Shown here: positions 1 to 8,400 of the stretch, piece after piece | Position numbering within the stretch: the stretch's first letter is position 1 | Layout: each line of letters begins with the position of its first letter | Assembly: GCA_016200955.1 (NCBI GenBank) | Contig: JACQDU010000746.1 | Span: 1 to 9,757 of the forward strand | Reading direction: 5' to 3' | Length of the DNA: 9,757 nucleotides | Origin: a bacterium | GTDB taxonomy: Bacteria > Planctomycetota > J058 > JACQDU01 | Position numbers and translations under genes: made by a program | Notes under the pieces: model-generated | Database searches by the model: none | What the model was told of the DNA's origin: nothing | The model's input: only the letters and a program-made list of their open reading frames with translations

Positions 1-777
1 GCGCCTCTTACCCAGAAAGCGCCCCAGGTTCTCCTTCTCCCAGAGACGCCATTCGCGATAGCCCGGGTAGCCCTTCTCTCGCTGGCGGAACTCCCGCGGA
101 TGAAACGCGCGCCGCCCGCCCTCGCAGCGGGTCGGGATGAGCGCGTGGAGCATCTCGTGGTGCACGACGAACTCGACGAAGCCCCGCGGCACCCAGTCCT
201 CGTCGAGCGCGGGATGGATCCTGATGACGCCGGTCCTCGTCCCCGGCTCACGCGAGAAGCTGCCGAACAGGATCGACCGCCGCCGGCGCTGCGCGGAGCC
301 CCGGCTCCAGACGATCGCGACCTCGAGCGGAGGGTCGAAGAAGCGCCGGTTCAGCTCGCCGAGGATCTCCGCGAGGTCGATGCGCTCGCCCTCCGCGCGC
401 GACGCCCCCGGGCTCGCGATCCGGTGAGTCTCGCCTCGGATGAACAGGTCGAGGAGCGCGTTCGCCTCGATGTCGTGAGGCCGGCTCGCGTAGCGCACGA
501 GCGCTTCGTGGACGGGGGGCGGGGCGTAGAGGAACATCGCGTGGAGCCTGAGGCGCACGCGCTCACCGTCGGGAAGGACGCGGACCATGCTCGATCGGTT
601 CGCGGTGATCGCGAGAGAGACGGGTTGCCCGAGGAGGGCCTCGAGCCTGCGCTCGACCTCGACGGGCCGGTAAGGCACGAGGAGCCGCTGGTAGCTCGTC
701 GCACGGACGGCCGGCGAGGCTGGGAAACGGTCCGAGCGCACAAGCGCGCCCGGGGCGCTCTCGGTCCTGGGATCCAC
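1..777 (-). CDS. SprT-like zinc metallopeptidase, C-terminus cut by window edge
   Basis: 259 codons are visible from a GTG at 777, with GAGG 5 bases upstream and an in-frame TAA at 792-790. The frame stays open to base 1. Residues 199-215 carry F-V-V-H-H-E-M-L-H-A-L-I-P, in which H207-E208-x-x-H211 is the zinc-binding HExxH motif; H226 in A-F-H-P-R-E-F, 15 residues on, is the likely third ligand. The tail, with G-Y-P-x-Y-x-x-W-x-x-W-E-K-x-N-L, matches what I recall of SprT-like proteins. The N-terminal part (residues 1-120) contains a region recalling a substrate-positioning helical domain but I do not recognise it. There is no signal peptide, so it is probably cytoplasmic. It follows the thioesterase by 41 bases and is likely co-transcribed. 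It is absent from a simple list of long frames because its start is GTG and its stop lies outside the window. The family call is good; the substrate is unknown. Confidence 0.78.
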   Translation of the reverse strand, partial: MDPRTESAPGALVRSDRFPASPAVRATSYQRLLVPYRPVEVERRLEALLGQPVSLAITANRSSMVRVLPDGERVRLRLHAMFLYAPPPVHEALVRYASRPHDIEANALLDLFIRGETHRIASPGASRAEGERIDLAEILGELNRRFFDPPLEVAIVWSRGSAQRRRRSILFGSFSREPGTRTGVIRIHPALDEDWVPRGFVEFVVHHEMLHALIPTRCEGGRRAFHPREFRQREKGYPGYREWRLWEKENLGRFLGKRR

Positions 778-818
778 TCGGGCCTCAGGTTACTTATCGG
801 GACCGACACCCAGCTTCT

Positions 819-1268
819 TCAGGCCCGTCGCACGGCGTAGACGGCCATGGCGACGGCGACGGGAGCCTCGCGGTCCGCCTGGTGAACGGCGACCGAGGCG
901 ACGGCGACGCGGCCTCCGAGCCGGAGGACGGTTCCCTCGGCGTGAACGGTCTCGGGCTTCCCGGGCCTCAGGTAGTCGATCCTCAGGTCGATGGTCGAGC
1001 AACGCGAGCCGGGCTCGAGCACGGTGAAGACCGCGCAGCCCCCGACGGCGTCGGCGAAGGCGCTCAGAACTCCTCCATGGAGCGCTCGCTTGATCGGGTC
1101 GCCGATCAGGTCCTCGCGGAAGGCGAGCTCCGCGCGCACGACGCCGCGCCGCGCATCCGTGAGCTTGAGGCCGAGGACTCGATTGAACGGGACGAGCGTC
1201 TCCATGAACTCGCGCACGATCGCGAGGAATCGCTCGTCGAGAGGGTCGCCGTGAGAGGGGACGGTCAC
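819..1268 (-). CDS. PaaI/4HBT-type hotdog-fold thioesterase
   Basis: 149-aa protein in the normal size range for single-domain hotdog acyl-CoA thioesterases. Residues 63-77 read L-H-G-G-V-L-S-A-F-A-D-A-V-G-G, the classic HGG...D pattern: H64-G65-G66 open the substrate-holding helix and D73 sits where the acidic catalytic residue lies in the PaaI group. The later segments S-T-I-D-L-R-I-D-Y-L-R-P (91-102) and V-A-x-A-S-V-A-V (121-128) are the expected central strands. The likely reaction is hydrolysis of an acyl- or aryl-CoA thioester in the cytoplasm; the substrate cannot be read from the sequence. I chose the GTG at 1268 because GAGG lies 5 bases upstream, overlapping the DUF1893 stop. An ATG-type extension to 1367 would run through DUF1893 and its translation there looks like an out-of-frame shadow. 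Confidence 0.87.
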   Translation of the reverse strand: MTVPSHGDPLDERFLAIVREFMETLVPFNRVLGLKLTDARRGVVRAELAFREDLIGDPIKRALHGGVLSAFADAVGGCAVFTVLEPGSRCSTIDLRIDYLRPGKPETVHAEGTVLRLGGRVAVASVAVHQADREAPVAVAMAVYAVRRA

Positions 1269-1275
1269 GCCTCCC

Positions 1276-1683
1276 TCAGGCGCTCTGCTGGCGGAGGCCG
1301 TCCACGAAGCGGGCGGGCGTCCCGGTCTTCCGTGCGAGCTGCTCCCATTCGAGCGTCTCGGCCGCACCGCCCTTCAGGCGCTTCACCTTCTGGTGGGACT
1401 CGTGCTCGATCCCGGCCTCGTCGAGCGCCTTCTCGGCTTCCTTGGAGATCACTCCCGACACGACCTTCGCCGCCTTCGCGTGGATCAGGAGGAACGCCGC
1501 CGCGAGGCCGACGACCTTGTCGGCGACGATGGCTCCGTCGAAGATCTCGGGGTTCGTGAGGATCGACTGGAAGAGGGGCCGGAGCCCCTCGCGGTCCGAC
1601 GCGAAGACGAGGCGCCCGCCGCGCTCGACGAGGAGCGTGAGCCCCCCCGCCTTGAGCCGATCGAGCATCTCGTTCTTCGGCAT
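1276..1683 (-). CDS. DUF1893 family protein
   Basis: 135-aa soluble protein with no signal peptide or membrane segment. The core signature is an early LLVERGGRLVFASDREGLRPL stretch (about residues 17-37) followed by GAIVADKVVGLAAAFLLIH (50-68) and a V-I-S-x-E-A-x-x-x-L-x-x-A-G-I segment (78-92). This order and spacing fit DUF1893, a small family whose Thermotoga member has a cytidine-deaminase-like fold; no reaction is established as far as I know. The C-terminal 40 residues look diverged from the family pattern I remember. The ATG at 1683 gives the usual length but has only a weak Shine-Dalgarno; a second ATG at 1668 is possible. Its TGA lies 7 bases before the start of the thioesterase, so the two should be one operon. 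Confidence 0.82.
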   Translation of the reverse strand: MPKNEMLDRLKAGGLTLLVERGGRLVFASDREGLRPLFQSILTNPEIFDGAIVADKVVGLAAAFLLIHAKAAKVVSGVISKEAEKALDEAGIEHESHQKVKRLKGGAAETLEWEQLARKTGTPARFVDGLRQQSA

Positions 1684-1899
1684 GCCGCCCCGTCGGCCGC
1701 GTGCGGCTGCACGCTCGGCCGCGGCGGGATCTTAACGGAAGGAACCGACGCGTTCGAATCGCGTGATCCTTTCCTACCCGTGCGAACATTCGTAACTCTT
1801 GGTTTGAATAGACTTACGTTAAGAAAAGTCTTCCGGGCTCGCCCTCTTGGGAGCGGGCTCGAACCAGACAAGCGGATTCTCCGCGAGAAGGGAGCCGTT
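1684..1899 (-). promoter_or_regulatory. Non-coding gap with AT-richer patch, likely promoter region of the three-gene set
   Basis: No credible gene lies between the hairpin and the DUF1893 start. Bases around 1765-1832 are clearly richer in A+T than the rest of the window, which in such a genome is where a promoter would be expected. The patch contains a 6-bp inverted repeat (AGACTT at 1810-1815, AAGTCT at 1826-1831, 10-base spacer) and another at 1749-1765 (ACGCG and CGCGT around a 7-base TTCGAAT). I do not see -35 and -10 boxes with correct spacing that I would defend. Transcription toward DUF1893 is inferred from position only. Confidence 0.35.
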
Positions 1900-1938
1900 C
1901 CTCGCTTGTTCGCGCCTTCGTGGTGCGAACGAGCGAGG
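1900..1938 (-). terminator. Hairpin downstream of the paralogue pair, possible terminator
   Basis: Two 14-base arms (1900-1913 and 1925-1938) are complementary except at one position, around an 11-base loop. The structure starts 7 bases after the TAG at 1946 and lies after both candidate stops of the second paralogue, as a terminator should. The one imperfect pair is A-C in minus-strand RNA but a G-U wobble in plus-strand RNA. No run of T follows on either strand, so classical intrinsic termination is uncertain. It may instead mark a processed or protected 3' end. Confidence 0.45.
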
Positions 1939-1945
1939 TCCAGTT

Positions 1946-2395
1946 CTACTTCTTCTCCTTCTTCTTCTCACCCGGCTTCTCCGCGCGGAGCTCGACGACG
2001 AGCGGGCGCTGCTCGGCCGCGTCGACCTTGGCGAGGAAGTCGAGGAACTCCTTGTACTCGGACGGCGGCACGCGCCGCGGGAACAGCGCCAGCGAGCGCT
2101 CGATCCTGAGCCTCGCTCCGTCCCTCACGTAAGCGAGCGAGAACTGGCCGAAGCGCGAGCTCTGGAGCGTGTCCGGAGGCAGACCGGGCGCCGCGTAAGG
2201 ACCGAGGTCCACGCTCACCGTGTCGTGCACGACGTCCTGGAAGCCGTTGATCACGAGGTCGAACTTCCGCGTCGAGCGCCCGCCCCACTTCCGCTTGAGC
2301 TGCGAGGGAGCGAACCCGGGCGAGAGCGTGAGGCGGCCATCGCCGCCTTCCTGCACGACCTCGTCGGCCTTGAGCTCGAGGTGGAACGGGAGCTC
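1946..2395 (-). pseudogene. Out-of-frame C-terminal part of the second DUF3857 paralogue
   Basis: This segment is in the +1 frame relative to the main reading frame and ends at a TAG (1948-1946). Its translation (about 149 codons) looks like real protein and aligns with the C-terminus of the upstream paralogue: RKFDLVINGF matches RDFDVVLPVP, and the stretch around PPSEYKEFLDFLAKVDAAEQ matches SRAEYDAFRKFVGTIERAEK. Both end in a charged tail. It has no plausible ribosome binding site or start of its own, so I read it as the detached 3' end of the gene above rather than a separate gene. Between the last shared residues before the break (LPT plus a GA(T/P) motif) and the RKFD motif it has about 100 fewer residues than the paralogue, so a deletion of non-triplet length explains it better than a single-base slip. 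Confidence 0.75.
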
Positions 2396-5300
2396 CCCAA
2401 AGGTAAGTCGGGAGCATGTCGATCGGGCAGTAGCGCGGCCCGTCGGGCATGACCCAGAGAGGAGTGCCGCCGCGCGGCTCCACGCGCAGGATGTGCGTGT
2501 GGAACTGGTTCGGCTCGGGGTGAGCCCAGTCCGTCGACGACTCGAAGTCGGGCGAGCTCCCCGCGAGCGCGAAGCGATACGGCACGCCGGCCGCGTCGAG
2601 GAGCGCCATGACGAGCGTCGTCTTCGAGCCCGCCTTGGCCGCGAGGACCTGGGACGCCGTCTGCCCGCCGTCGTAGGGCTCCTTCACGTGCTCCTTCGCG
2701 AAGGCGACGATCGCCTTGAGCTTCGCCTCGTCCGACTCGAGCTTCTTCGTGAGCTCGTCGGCCTTCGCCTGGATCGTGGGCGTCACGTAAGCCTGCCCGA
2801 CCGCGCGGTCGAGGTAGAAGCCGGCGATCTCCTCCTGGCTTCGCCTCTCGTAGAGCTTGACCCACGGGAGGAGCTCATCGCGTCGCGGCATGTGAGGCTC
2901 GGGCTCGATCCGGTCCTGGTCGAACGTCTCCCAGATCCGCACGACCTCGTCGCCGCGCTCCTGGACCGTCTTCTTGCAGCCCGCCCCGTCGAGGTTCTTC
3001 TCGATCACCTCGAGGTTCATGCCCTTGGGCGAGATCACGACCCACCGCGAGTGGACGTACGGCTCCACGAAGTCGGGGTCTCTCAGGAACCACGGCCCGT
3101 TCGTGAACTGGAAGCGGTGCGGGCCGTGCTCGGCGAGGAACTCGTGCTCGACGACCGCTCCGGGAGCGAGGCCGGGCATCTCGAACGCCCCGCCCGCGCG
3201 GATCGGCTCGAGCACCTCTCCCTTGGGCGTGAAGACGCGGATCGCCATCGTGTCGCCCGAGATCGGACGGCGCCCCAGCTTCTCCTTGCCCTGGTCGGTG
3301 AAGACCTTCCACGCCTGGTGGACGACCTCGGTCGAGGAGCCGTCGCGGCGGATCCTCGTGATCGTCTGGTCCTGGAGCATGATCGTCTGCGCCTTCGGGA
3401 AAGCCGAGGCCTGAGGCGAGCCCGGCACGAGCGTGGCCGAGTCGAACTCCCACTCCTTCCAGAACTGGTCGACCTTCTTCCTGAGAGCCGTCCTCAGGTT
3501 CTGCGCGGCCCAGCGGTGAGGCTCGACGGTCAAGAGGTCGTCCATGAGAGCGAGCGCGCGCCGCTCGTCGGCCTCGGTCCCGAGCACCGCGAGGGCCCGC
3601 GCGAGCCGCTCGCGCAGCTCGAGGTCGCCCGGCCTCGCATCGAGGGCCTTCGAGAGGAGCTCGGTCCCTTCCTCCTTGTGGCCGAAGGCGAACGCGAGCT
3701 CGGCGCGCGCGCGGTCGAAGGCGCCCGCCTCGGCGTCGGGAGCGTGCTCCTCCTCCGCATCGAGCGCCTTCTTCGCCGCGGCCTCGTCTCCCCTCGCGAT
3801 CGCCAGCTCGCGGCGCTGCGAGAGCACCCAGTGAGCGCGCGCGTCCATGGAGAGCTCGTCCTCGTAGACCTTCTGGAGCGCGAGCCGGTCGCCCTTCCGG
3901 GCGATCCAGCTCGCCTTCGCGGTCAGGAGAGCCATGCTCCCCTTGAGCTTCTCGAGGTCGGCGAGGACCTTCTCCGCCTCGTGCTCCCATCCCAGGTGGA
4001 GGAGCGAGTCGTAGAGCCGCACGCGCGTCGCCGCGTCGTCGGGCAAGGCCGCGAGCTGGTCCTCGAGCGCCGTGAGGCCTTCCTTCGGCTTGTCGTCCTG
4101 GAGGAGGAGCTCGGCGAGCCTCCTCCGGGCGACGGCGTTCGCCTTGTCCTGCTCGAGCGTCGCCTTGAGAGCGTTCCTGAGCTCGACCCGGCGCGTGGCC
4201 TCGATCAGGTGATCGGCCCTCTCGACGACGTTCGCCCGGAGGAGCTGGAACCACGCGCTCTTCGAGAGGAGCGCGCCGATCGGGGCGTCGCCGGCCTGCT
4301 TGACCTTGCCGTGCTCGACGATCTCGTACGCTTCCTCGCCACGGCCGCTCTGCGCGAGCGCGTACGCGAGGAGGCACTCGGCGGTCCCCGGAACCGCGAC
4401 CGTCGTCTTCTCGACACTCTCGCGGAGCGTCTCCACGAGAGCCGACTCACGGAGCGCCCCCGTCGCGTCCGCCTCGGCGTCGACGTCGTGGGAGACGACG
4501 TCCTTCTCCGCCCCGAGACCGAGGACGGAGCTCCCGTCCTTGTTCGCGATCCTGAGAGCGAAGCTCCCCCCGAAGCTCGCCTCCTTGACGACGATCCGGT
4601 TCCAGCCCTTCCTGAGATGCGCGTCGAAGCGCACGCGCGCGTCGAGGCGGTGGCGGTTCCGGTCGACCGTCGCGGCGAGCCCGCGGTTCACGAAGACCTT
4701 CGCGGAGCCGCCCATGTACTCCATGACCACGTCCATGTCGGACGGCGACTCGACGTGAGCGAGGAGGTAGACCGCTCCCTGAGTCGAGCGGAGCGCGTGC
4801 GCGTAGTAGACGTCCACGGCGAGCTTCCTCGCGGGGACCTTCGCCCACGAGGTCTCGCCCTTCGTCGTCTGGTAGCGGGCCTTCGCGTCGATCGTCTTCG
4901 CCCGCGCGTCCGTCTCCGGCGCGAAGGCCTCATCGAGGATGCTGTGAGACGACCAGCCGAACGGACCGAGAGCCGACCACTCGCGCACGTAGCCCCTCTG
5001 CGCCGAGAGCGCGAGCGCGCCGATCAGGTCGCCGTCCGCGAGGCGAACTTCCTGGAGCATCGCGCGGTGCCGCTCGAGGGCCCACCCGTCCTTCGAGGAA
5101 GGCGAGTCGCCCGCGACCGCCTCGAGGACCGAACGGCACTTCTTCCGCCCGTCGGCGACGAGGTTCCAGTAACCGCCCACCGCCTCGTCGGCCAGCACCG
5201 AGCCCGGCTCGTCGGGCGTCTCCTTGACCGCCCTGAGCAGGTCCGCGAGCGCCGAGGCGGCGTCGCCTCGCGCGTCTCCCGGGAGCGTCAGGATCTCGGC

Positions 5301-5417
5301 TCCCGCCACCGCGGGCGGCGGAGGAGCGGGCTCCGTCTTGTCCTGCGCGGTCGCCGCGCTCGAGCAGAGCAGTGTCGCGGCGAGGAAGAGCGCCACGGTG
5401 TCGTTACGTGCGCTCAT
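1968..5417 (-). CDS. DUF3857/transglutaminase-like paralogue, catalytic Cys lost, C-terminus frameshifted
   Basis: As written this frame encodes 1149 aa from the ATG at 5417, which overlaps the upstream TGA (ATGA). A strong Shine-Dalgarno (GGAAGGGGG) sits 6 bases upstream. Residues 1-24 are a signal peptide (cleavage after ATA; no good lipobox). A beta-sandwich follows (about 146-295, with KVFVNRGLA and LRKGWNRIVVKE), then helical/TPR-like repeats (about 340-645), DUF3857 (about 678-850) and a transglutaminase-like region (about 885-1005). It shares the motif I-E-P-E-P-H-M-P with I-D-P-E-P-R-M-P in the upstream copy. The stretch matching GDCKDKATL reads AKAGSKTTL, so the nucleophilic Cys is gone, although H975 and a PDG remain. 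After about residue 1010 the protein turns into an Arg/Ala/Gly-rich string unlike its paralogue, while the expected C-terminus lies in another frame. It is probably non-catalytic; whether it is a working pseudoenzyme or a decaying gene is open. Confidence 0.82.
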   Translation of the reverse strand: MSARNDTVALFLAATLLCSSAATAQDKTEPAPPPPAVAGAEILTLPGDARGDAASALADLLRAVKETPDEPGSVLADEAVGGYWNLVADGRKKCRSVLEAVAGDSPSSKDGWALERHRAMLQEVRLADGDLIGALALSAQRGYVREWSALGPFGWSSHSILDEAFAPETDARAKTIDAKARYQTTKGETSWAKVPARKLAVDVYYAHALRSTQGAVYLLAHVESPSDMDVVMEYMGGSAKVFVNRGLAATVDRNRHRLDARVRFDAHLRKGWNRIVVKEASFGGSFALRIANKDGSSVLGLGAEKDVVSHDVDAEADATGALRESALVETLRESVEKTTVAVPGTAECLLAYALAQSGRGEEAYEIVEHGKVKQAGDAPIGALLSKSAWFQLLRANVVERADHLIEATRRVELRNALKATLEQDKANAVARRRLAELLLQDDKPKEGLTALEDQLAALPDDAATRVRLYDSLLHLGWEHEAEKVLADLEKLKGSMALLTAKASWIARKGDRLALQKVYEDELSMDARAHWVLSQRRELAIARGDEAAAKKALDAEEEHAPDAEAGAFDRARAELAFAFGHKEEGTELLSKALDARPGDLELRERLARALAVLGTEADERRALALMDDLLTVEPHRWAAQNLRTALRKKVDQFWKEWEFDSATLVPGSPQASAFPKAQTIMLQDQTITRIRRDGSSTEVVHQAWKVFTDQGKEKLGRRPISGDTMAIRVFTPKGEVLEPIRAGGAFEMPGLAPGAVVEHEFLAEHGPHRFQFTNGPWFLRDPDFVEPYVHSRWVVISPKGMNLEVIEKNLDGAGCKKTVQERGDEVVRIWETFDQDRIEPEPHMPRRDELLPWVKLYERRSQEEIAGFYLDRAVGQAYVTPTIQAKADELTKKLESDEAKLKAIVAFAKEHVKEPYDGGQTASQVLAAKAGSKTTLVMALLDAAGVPYRFALAGSSPDFESSTDWAHPEPNQFHTHILRVEPRGGTPLWVMPDGPRYCPIDMLPTYLWGAPVPPRAQGRRGRAGRRRWPPHALARVRSLAAQAEVGRALDAEVRPRDQRLPGRRARHGERGPRSLRGARSASGHAPELALRPVLARLREGRSEAQDRALAGAVPAARAAVRVQGVPRLPRQGRRGRAAPARRRAPRGEAG

Positions 5418-8400
5418 TCTTCGCCCCCTTCCTTCGAGAGCAGCACTTTCTCCTTCTCGGCTCGCTCGATCGTCCCGACGAACTTCCTGAAAGCGTCGTA
5501 CTCCGCCCGCGAGATGCGGTTCGTCGAGAGCTTGAGCTTGCGCGCGACCTTGAGCTTGTTGCCTTCCTTCGAGAACGTCTTCTCGTACACCCCGAACGTC
5601 CCCTCGAGCTTCGTCGCCTTGGGGAGGCTCTTGACGTCGGTCCCGGGAGCGAGCTCGTAGACCGTCTCCTCCTCGACGCCCGAGGGCACCGGGAGCACGA
5701 CGTCGAAGTCGCGCTTGTCCTTCGCCGCGAGGTCGGAGATCTTCTGGCCCTGGAGGTAGAAGGCGTCGAACAGCCAGCTCCGGACCTCCTCGATCGCGAG
5801 GCCGCCGGTCGACTTCTCGAGCATCTTCGGGATCCCGACCTCGACCTCGACGCGGATCGGCTTGTCGAGGTCCTTCAGGTCCGAGCACTCGACCTTCTTC
5901 ACCTTCGCGCCCGAGTAGTGTCGCCCGATCGCCTGCTCGAGCTTGTCGGAGCGGCGGCCTTCCTCCTCGAGGTGCTCGCGGATGAAGACCTCGAAGTCGC
6001 CCTTCCCCTCGAACGTCGAGCGCACGTCGGCGCTCCCGTCCGCCTTGAGCGCGACCCTGTGCATCTCGATCGTCTCGTTCGCCTCGGGGCCGCGGAAGGG
6101 GACCTTCAGGAGCTCGCCCCGGTCGTGGCGGATGATGAGGGTCGTGGCGCCGTAGTCCATGGTCGGCAGCGTGTCGAACGGGTGGTACTGCGCCGTCCCG
6201 TCGAGCCACATGCCCTTCCCGCCCTTGGCGCCGGGCACGTAAGAGATGCAGTGGTTGAAGTGGTGCATGAGAGGGAGCGAGAGGTCTTCTTCTCCGCGCG
6301 GGTTGTCGCCGAAGATGAGGACCGGGTAGCTCTCGATCTTGCACTCGGCGAGCATGGTATTGATGAGAGTCGCCTTGTCCTTGCAGTCGCCGAATTTCCG
6401 CTGGAAGATGCTCGTCGCGTTGTAAGGCTTGAACCCGTGGACCCCGAACTCCCAGGCCGCGTTGTAGCGGATGTCGGTGACCACGAAGTTGTAGATCTTG
6501 CGGATCTTTTCTTCCTCGGTCTTGCAGTCCTTCGTCAGCTCCTCGACCTTCTGCTTGATCGACTCGTCCGCCTCCTGCTGCTTGCGGACGAGGCCCCAGT
6601 ACCACTTCGCGAAGCTGTTCCAGTCCTGGAAGCTCGAGACCTGGACCTTCGGGAGGACCTCCTTCGCCCACGGCATGCGAGGCTCGGGGTCGATCTTGGC
6701 GATGTCGCGCTTCTCCCAGATCCGCGCGACGGTCTTCTCCTTCTCGTCCTTCTTCTCCTGCATCTTCACGTCGTCGAGCCCGGTCTGGTGCACGTAGAGC
6801 TTCTTGTCCTCGGGAGCGATGACGACGAAGCGGAGCCGGTCGATCGGCTTCGAGAACTCGGCGAAGCGCTCGTCGGCGCCGAAGTAGTCGCCGAAGAAGC
6901 TCTGCGCGAGGTCGTCCACGCGGCTCTGGAGCTCGACCACGTCGCCGATCTCGAGCGTGAACGGCCCGACCGAGTGGTAGCTGTAGCGCGCGAACTCGCC
7001 GCCGCCGGCGTTCGTCGCGGTCTCGCTCACGGGAGCGTCCTGGACCTCGCCGGACTTCTTGTAGATCCGGGCGAGCTTGAACTTCGCCTTCTGCTCGCCC
7101 TGGTGGTAGCCGACCCAGCCGCTCGTGTTCGCGCGGACGCCCTCATCGTTCTCGACGCGCTTGATCTCCTGCACGAAGGCGCTCGAGGTGCCGTCGGGGT
7201 TCACCTTCGTGACGGAGTTCCTGAGGAGGATCCTCTCGGTGATGGCGCCGTCGATCGGGACCTTCTTCGCGGCCTCGACGATCTCCGCGCCGTCGAGCGT
7301 CCACGCGTCCTCGAAGCCCGCGACGGCGGCCGCGCTCCGGCGGTCGAGGTAGGTGAGGTACTTCTTCAGGTCGGGCAAGTTCGGGTTGAGCTCGAGCGCC
7401 CGCTCGAGGAGCTTCCGCCCCTCGGCCTCGCGGCCCTCTCGCTCGACGAGGTGGCCGAGCCTCTGGAGGAGGCCGTCGTCCTCGGGCGCGATCTCGAGCG
7501 CGGCCTTGAGGTCCGCCTCGGCTCCCGCGAGGTCCTTCGCGATCTCCTTCGCGTGAGAGAGGCTCGTCCGGATCCCGTTGTTCCACGGCCACAGCGCCGA
7601 GGCCTGGGAGTAGAGCTTGATCGCCAGGTCGGGCTCGCCTCGCCCGAGCGCGATGCTCGCCTGCTCGTTGAGCGGCTCGGGGTCCGAGCGGTCGAGCTCG
7701 AAGATCCGGTCGAGCGCCGTCCACGTCCTCTTCACGTCGCCGCGCGCTTCCCCGCCGAGGAGCCGCCGCGCGAGCGGCAGGAACGTCCGCGCCTCCTTCG
7801 TCTTCTCGAGCTCCCGGTAGCGTCTCTCGGAGACGGGCCCGAGGCCCTTCTGCGCGGACAGGTCGAGGTAGAGGATCTCGGCCTCGATGAACTCCGGGTT
7901 CGCCTTGAGCGCGGCCTCGAGCAGCTCGCGCGCCCTCATGTGCCCTCCGAGCGAGTGCTCGTAGTACTGGGCGAGGAGCCAGGACGCCTGCGCGTAGTCG
8001 GGCTTGAGCTCGAGCGCGCGCTCGAGGGCCAGCCGGCGCTTGTTCTCCTCCTTGTTCACGGAGTACTCGGCGTTCGCCATGGCCGTGAAGCTGTAGAAGA
8101 CCTGGTAGTAAGGGTCGCGCGGCGAGAGGGTGCGCGCCTCGTCGAGGGCCTCGCGGTCCTTGTGCTCGTTCTCGTCGTGGGGCTTCTGCGAGTAGTAGAG
8201 GTAGCCGAGCCGGAAGCGGTCGGCGTCGTCCTTGGGCGCGGCCTTCCGGCGCTTCTCGTAGAAGCCGATCGCGCCGGTCTCGTCGAGCTTCGCCTTCTCC
8301 GATCCCTTCGAGAAAGCCTGCGTCTTCCCGATCTCATCGAGCGTGGCCCACCGCACGCCCTTGGGCTCGCCGCCGTCGGGCGAGGTCAACCGGCAGCGGA

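Noticed and set aside
100..840. Plus-strand frame of 246 codons at the left end
   Set aside because: It is codon-for-codon antisense to the metallopeptidase, which has an HExxH motif and a ribosome binding site. No family pattern is seen on the plus strand.
1749..1765. A tRNA T-arm (ACGCG, TTCGAAT loop, CGCGT)
   Set aside because: The arm looks right in isolation on the plus strand, but there is no matching acceptor stem, anticodon arm or D-arm upstream.
1831..1860. A second terminator from the repeated CGGGCTCG motif
   Set aside because: The two copies are direct, not inverted, repeats, and the remaining pairing around CCCTCTTGGG is too short to call a stem.
2385..2400. Programmed ribosomal frameshift at the TTTGGGG stretch
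   Set aside because: A +1 slip would join the frames, but about 100 residues would still be missing relative to the paralogue, and I see no stop codon or stimulatory element at the site. A deletion is simpler.
2220..5660. A plus-strand open frame of 1146 codons
   Set aside because: It is in exact codon register, antisense to the second paralogue, and arises because the minus-strand gene avoids TTA, CTA and TCA codons. Its product is a Leu/Arg/Glu/Val/Asp string with no domain pattern, while the minus strand has a signal peptide, ribosome binding site and recognisable domains.
5418..6671. Extension of the second paralogue upstream to 6671
   Set aside because: The extension would overlap the first paralogue out of frame, and its translation is Arg/Gly/Pro-rich noise. 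The ATG at 5417 has a strong ribosome binding site and begins a clear signal peptide.
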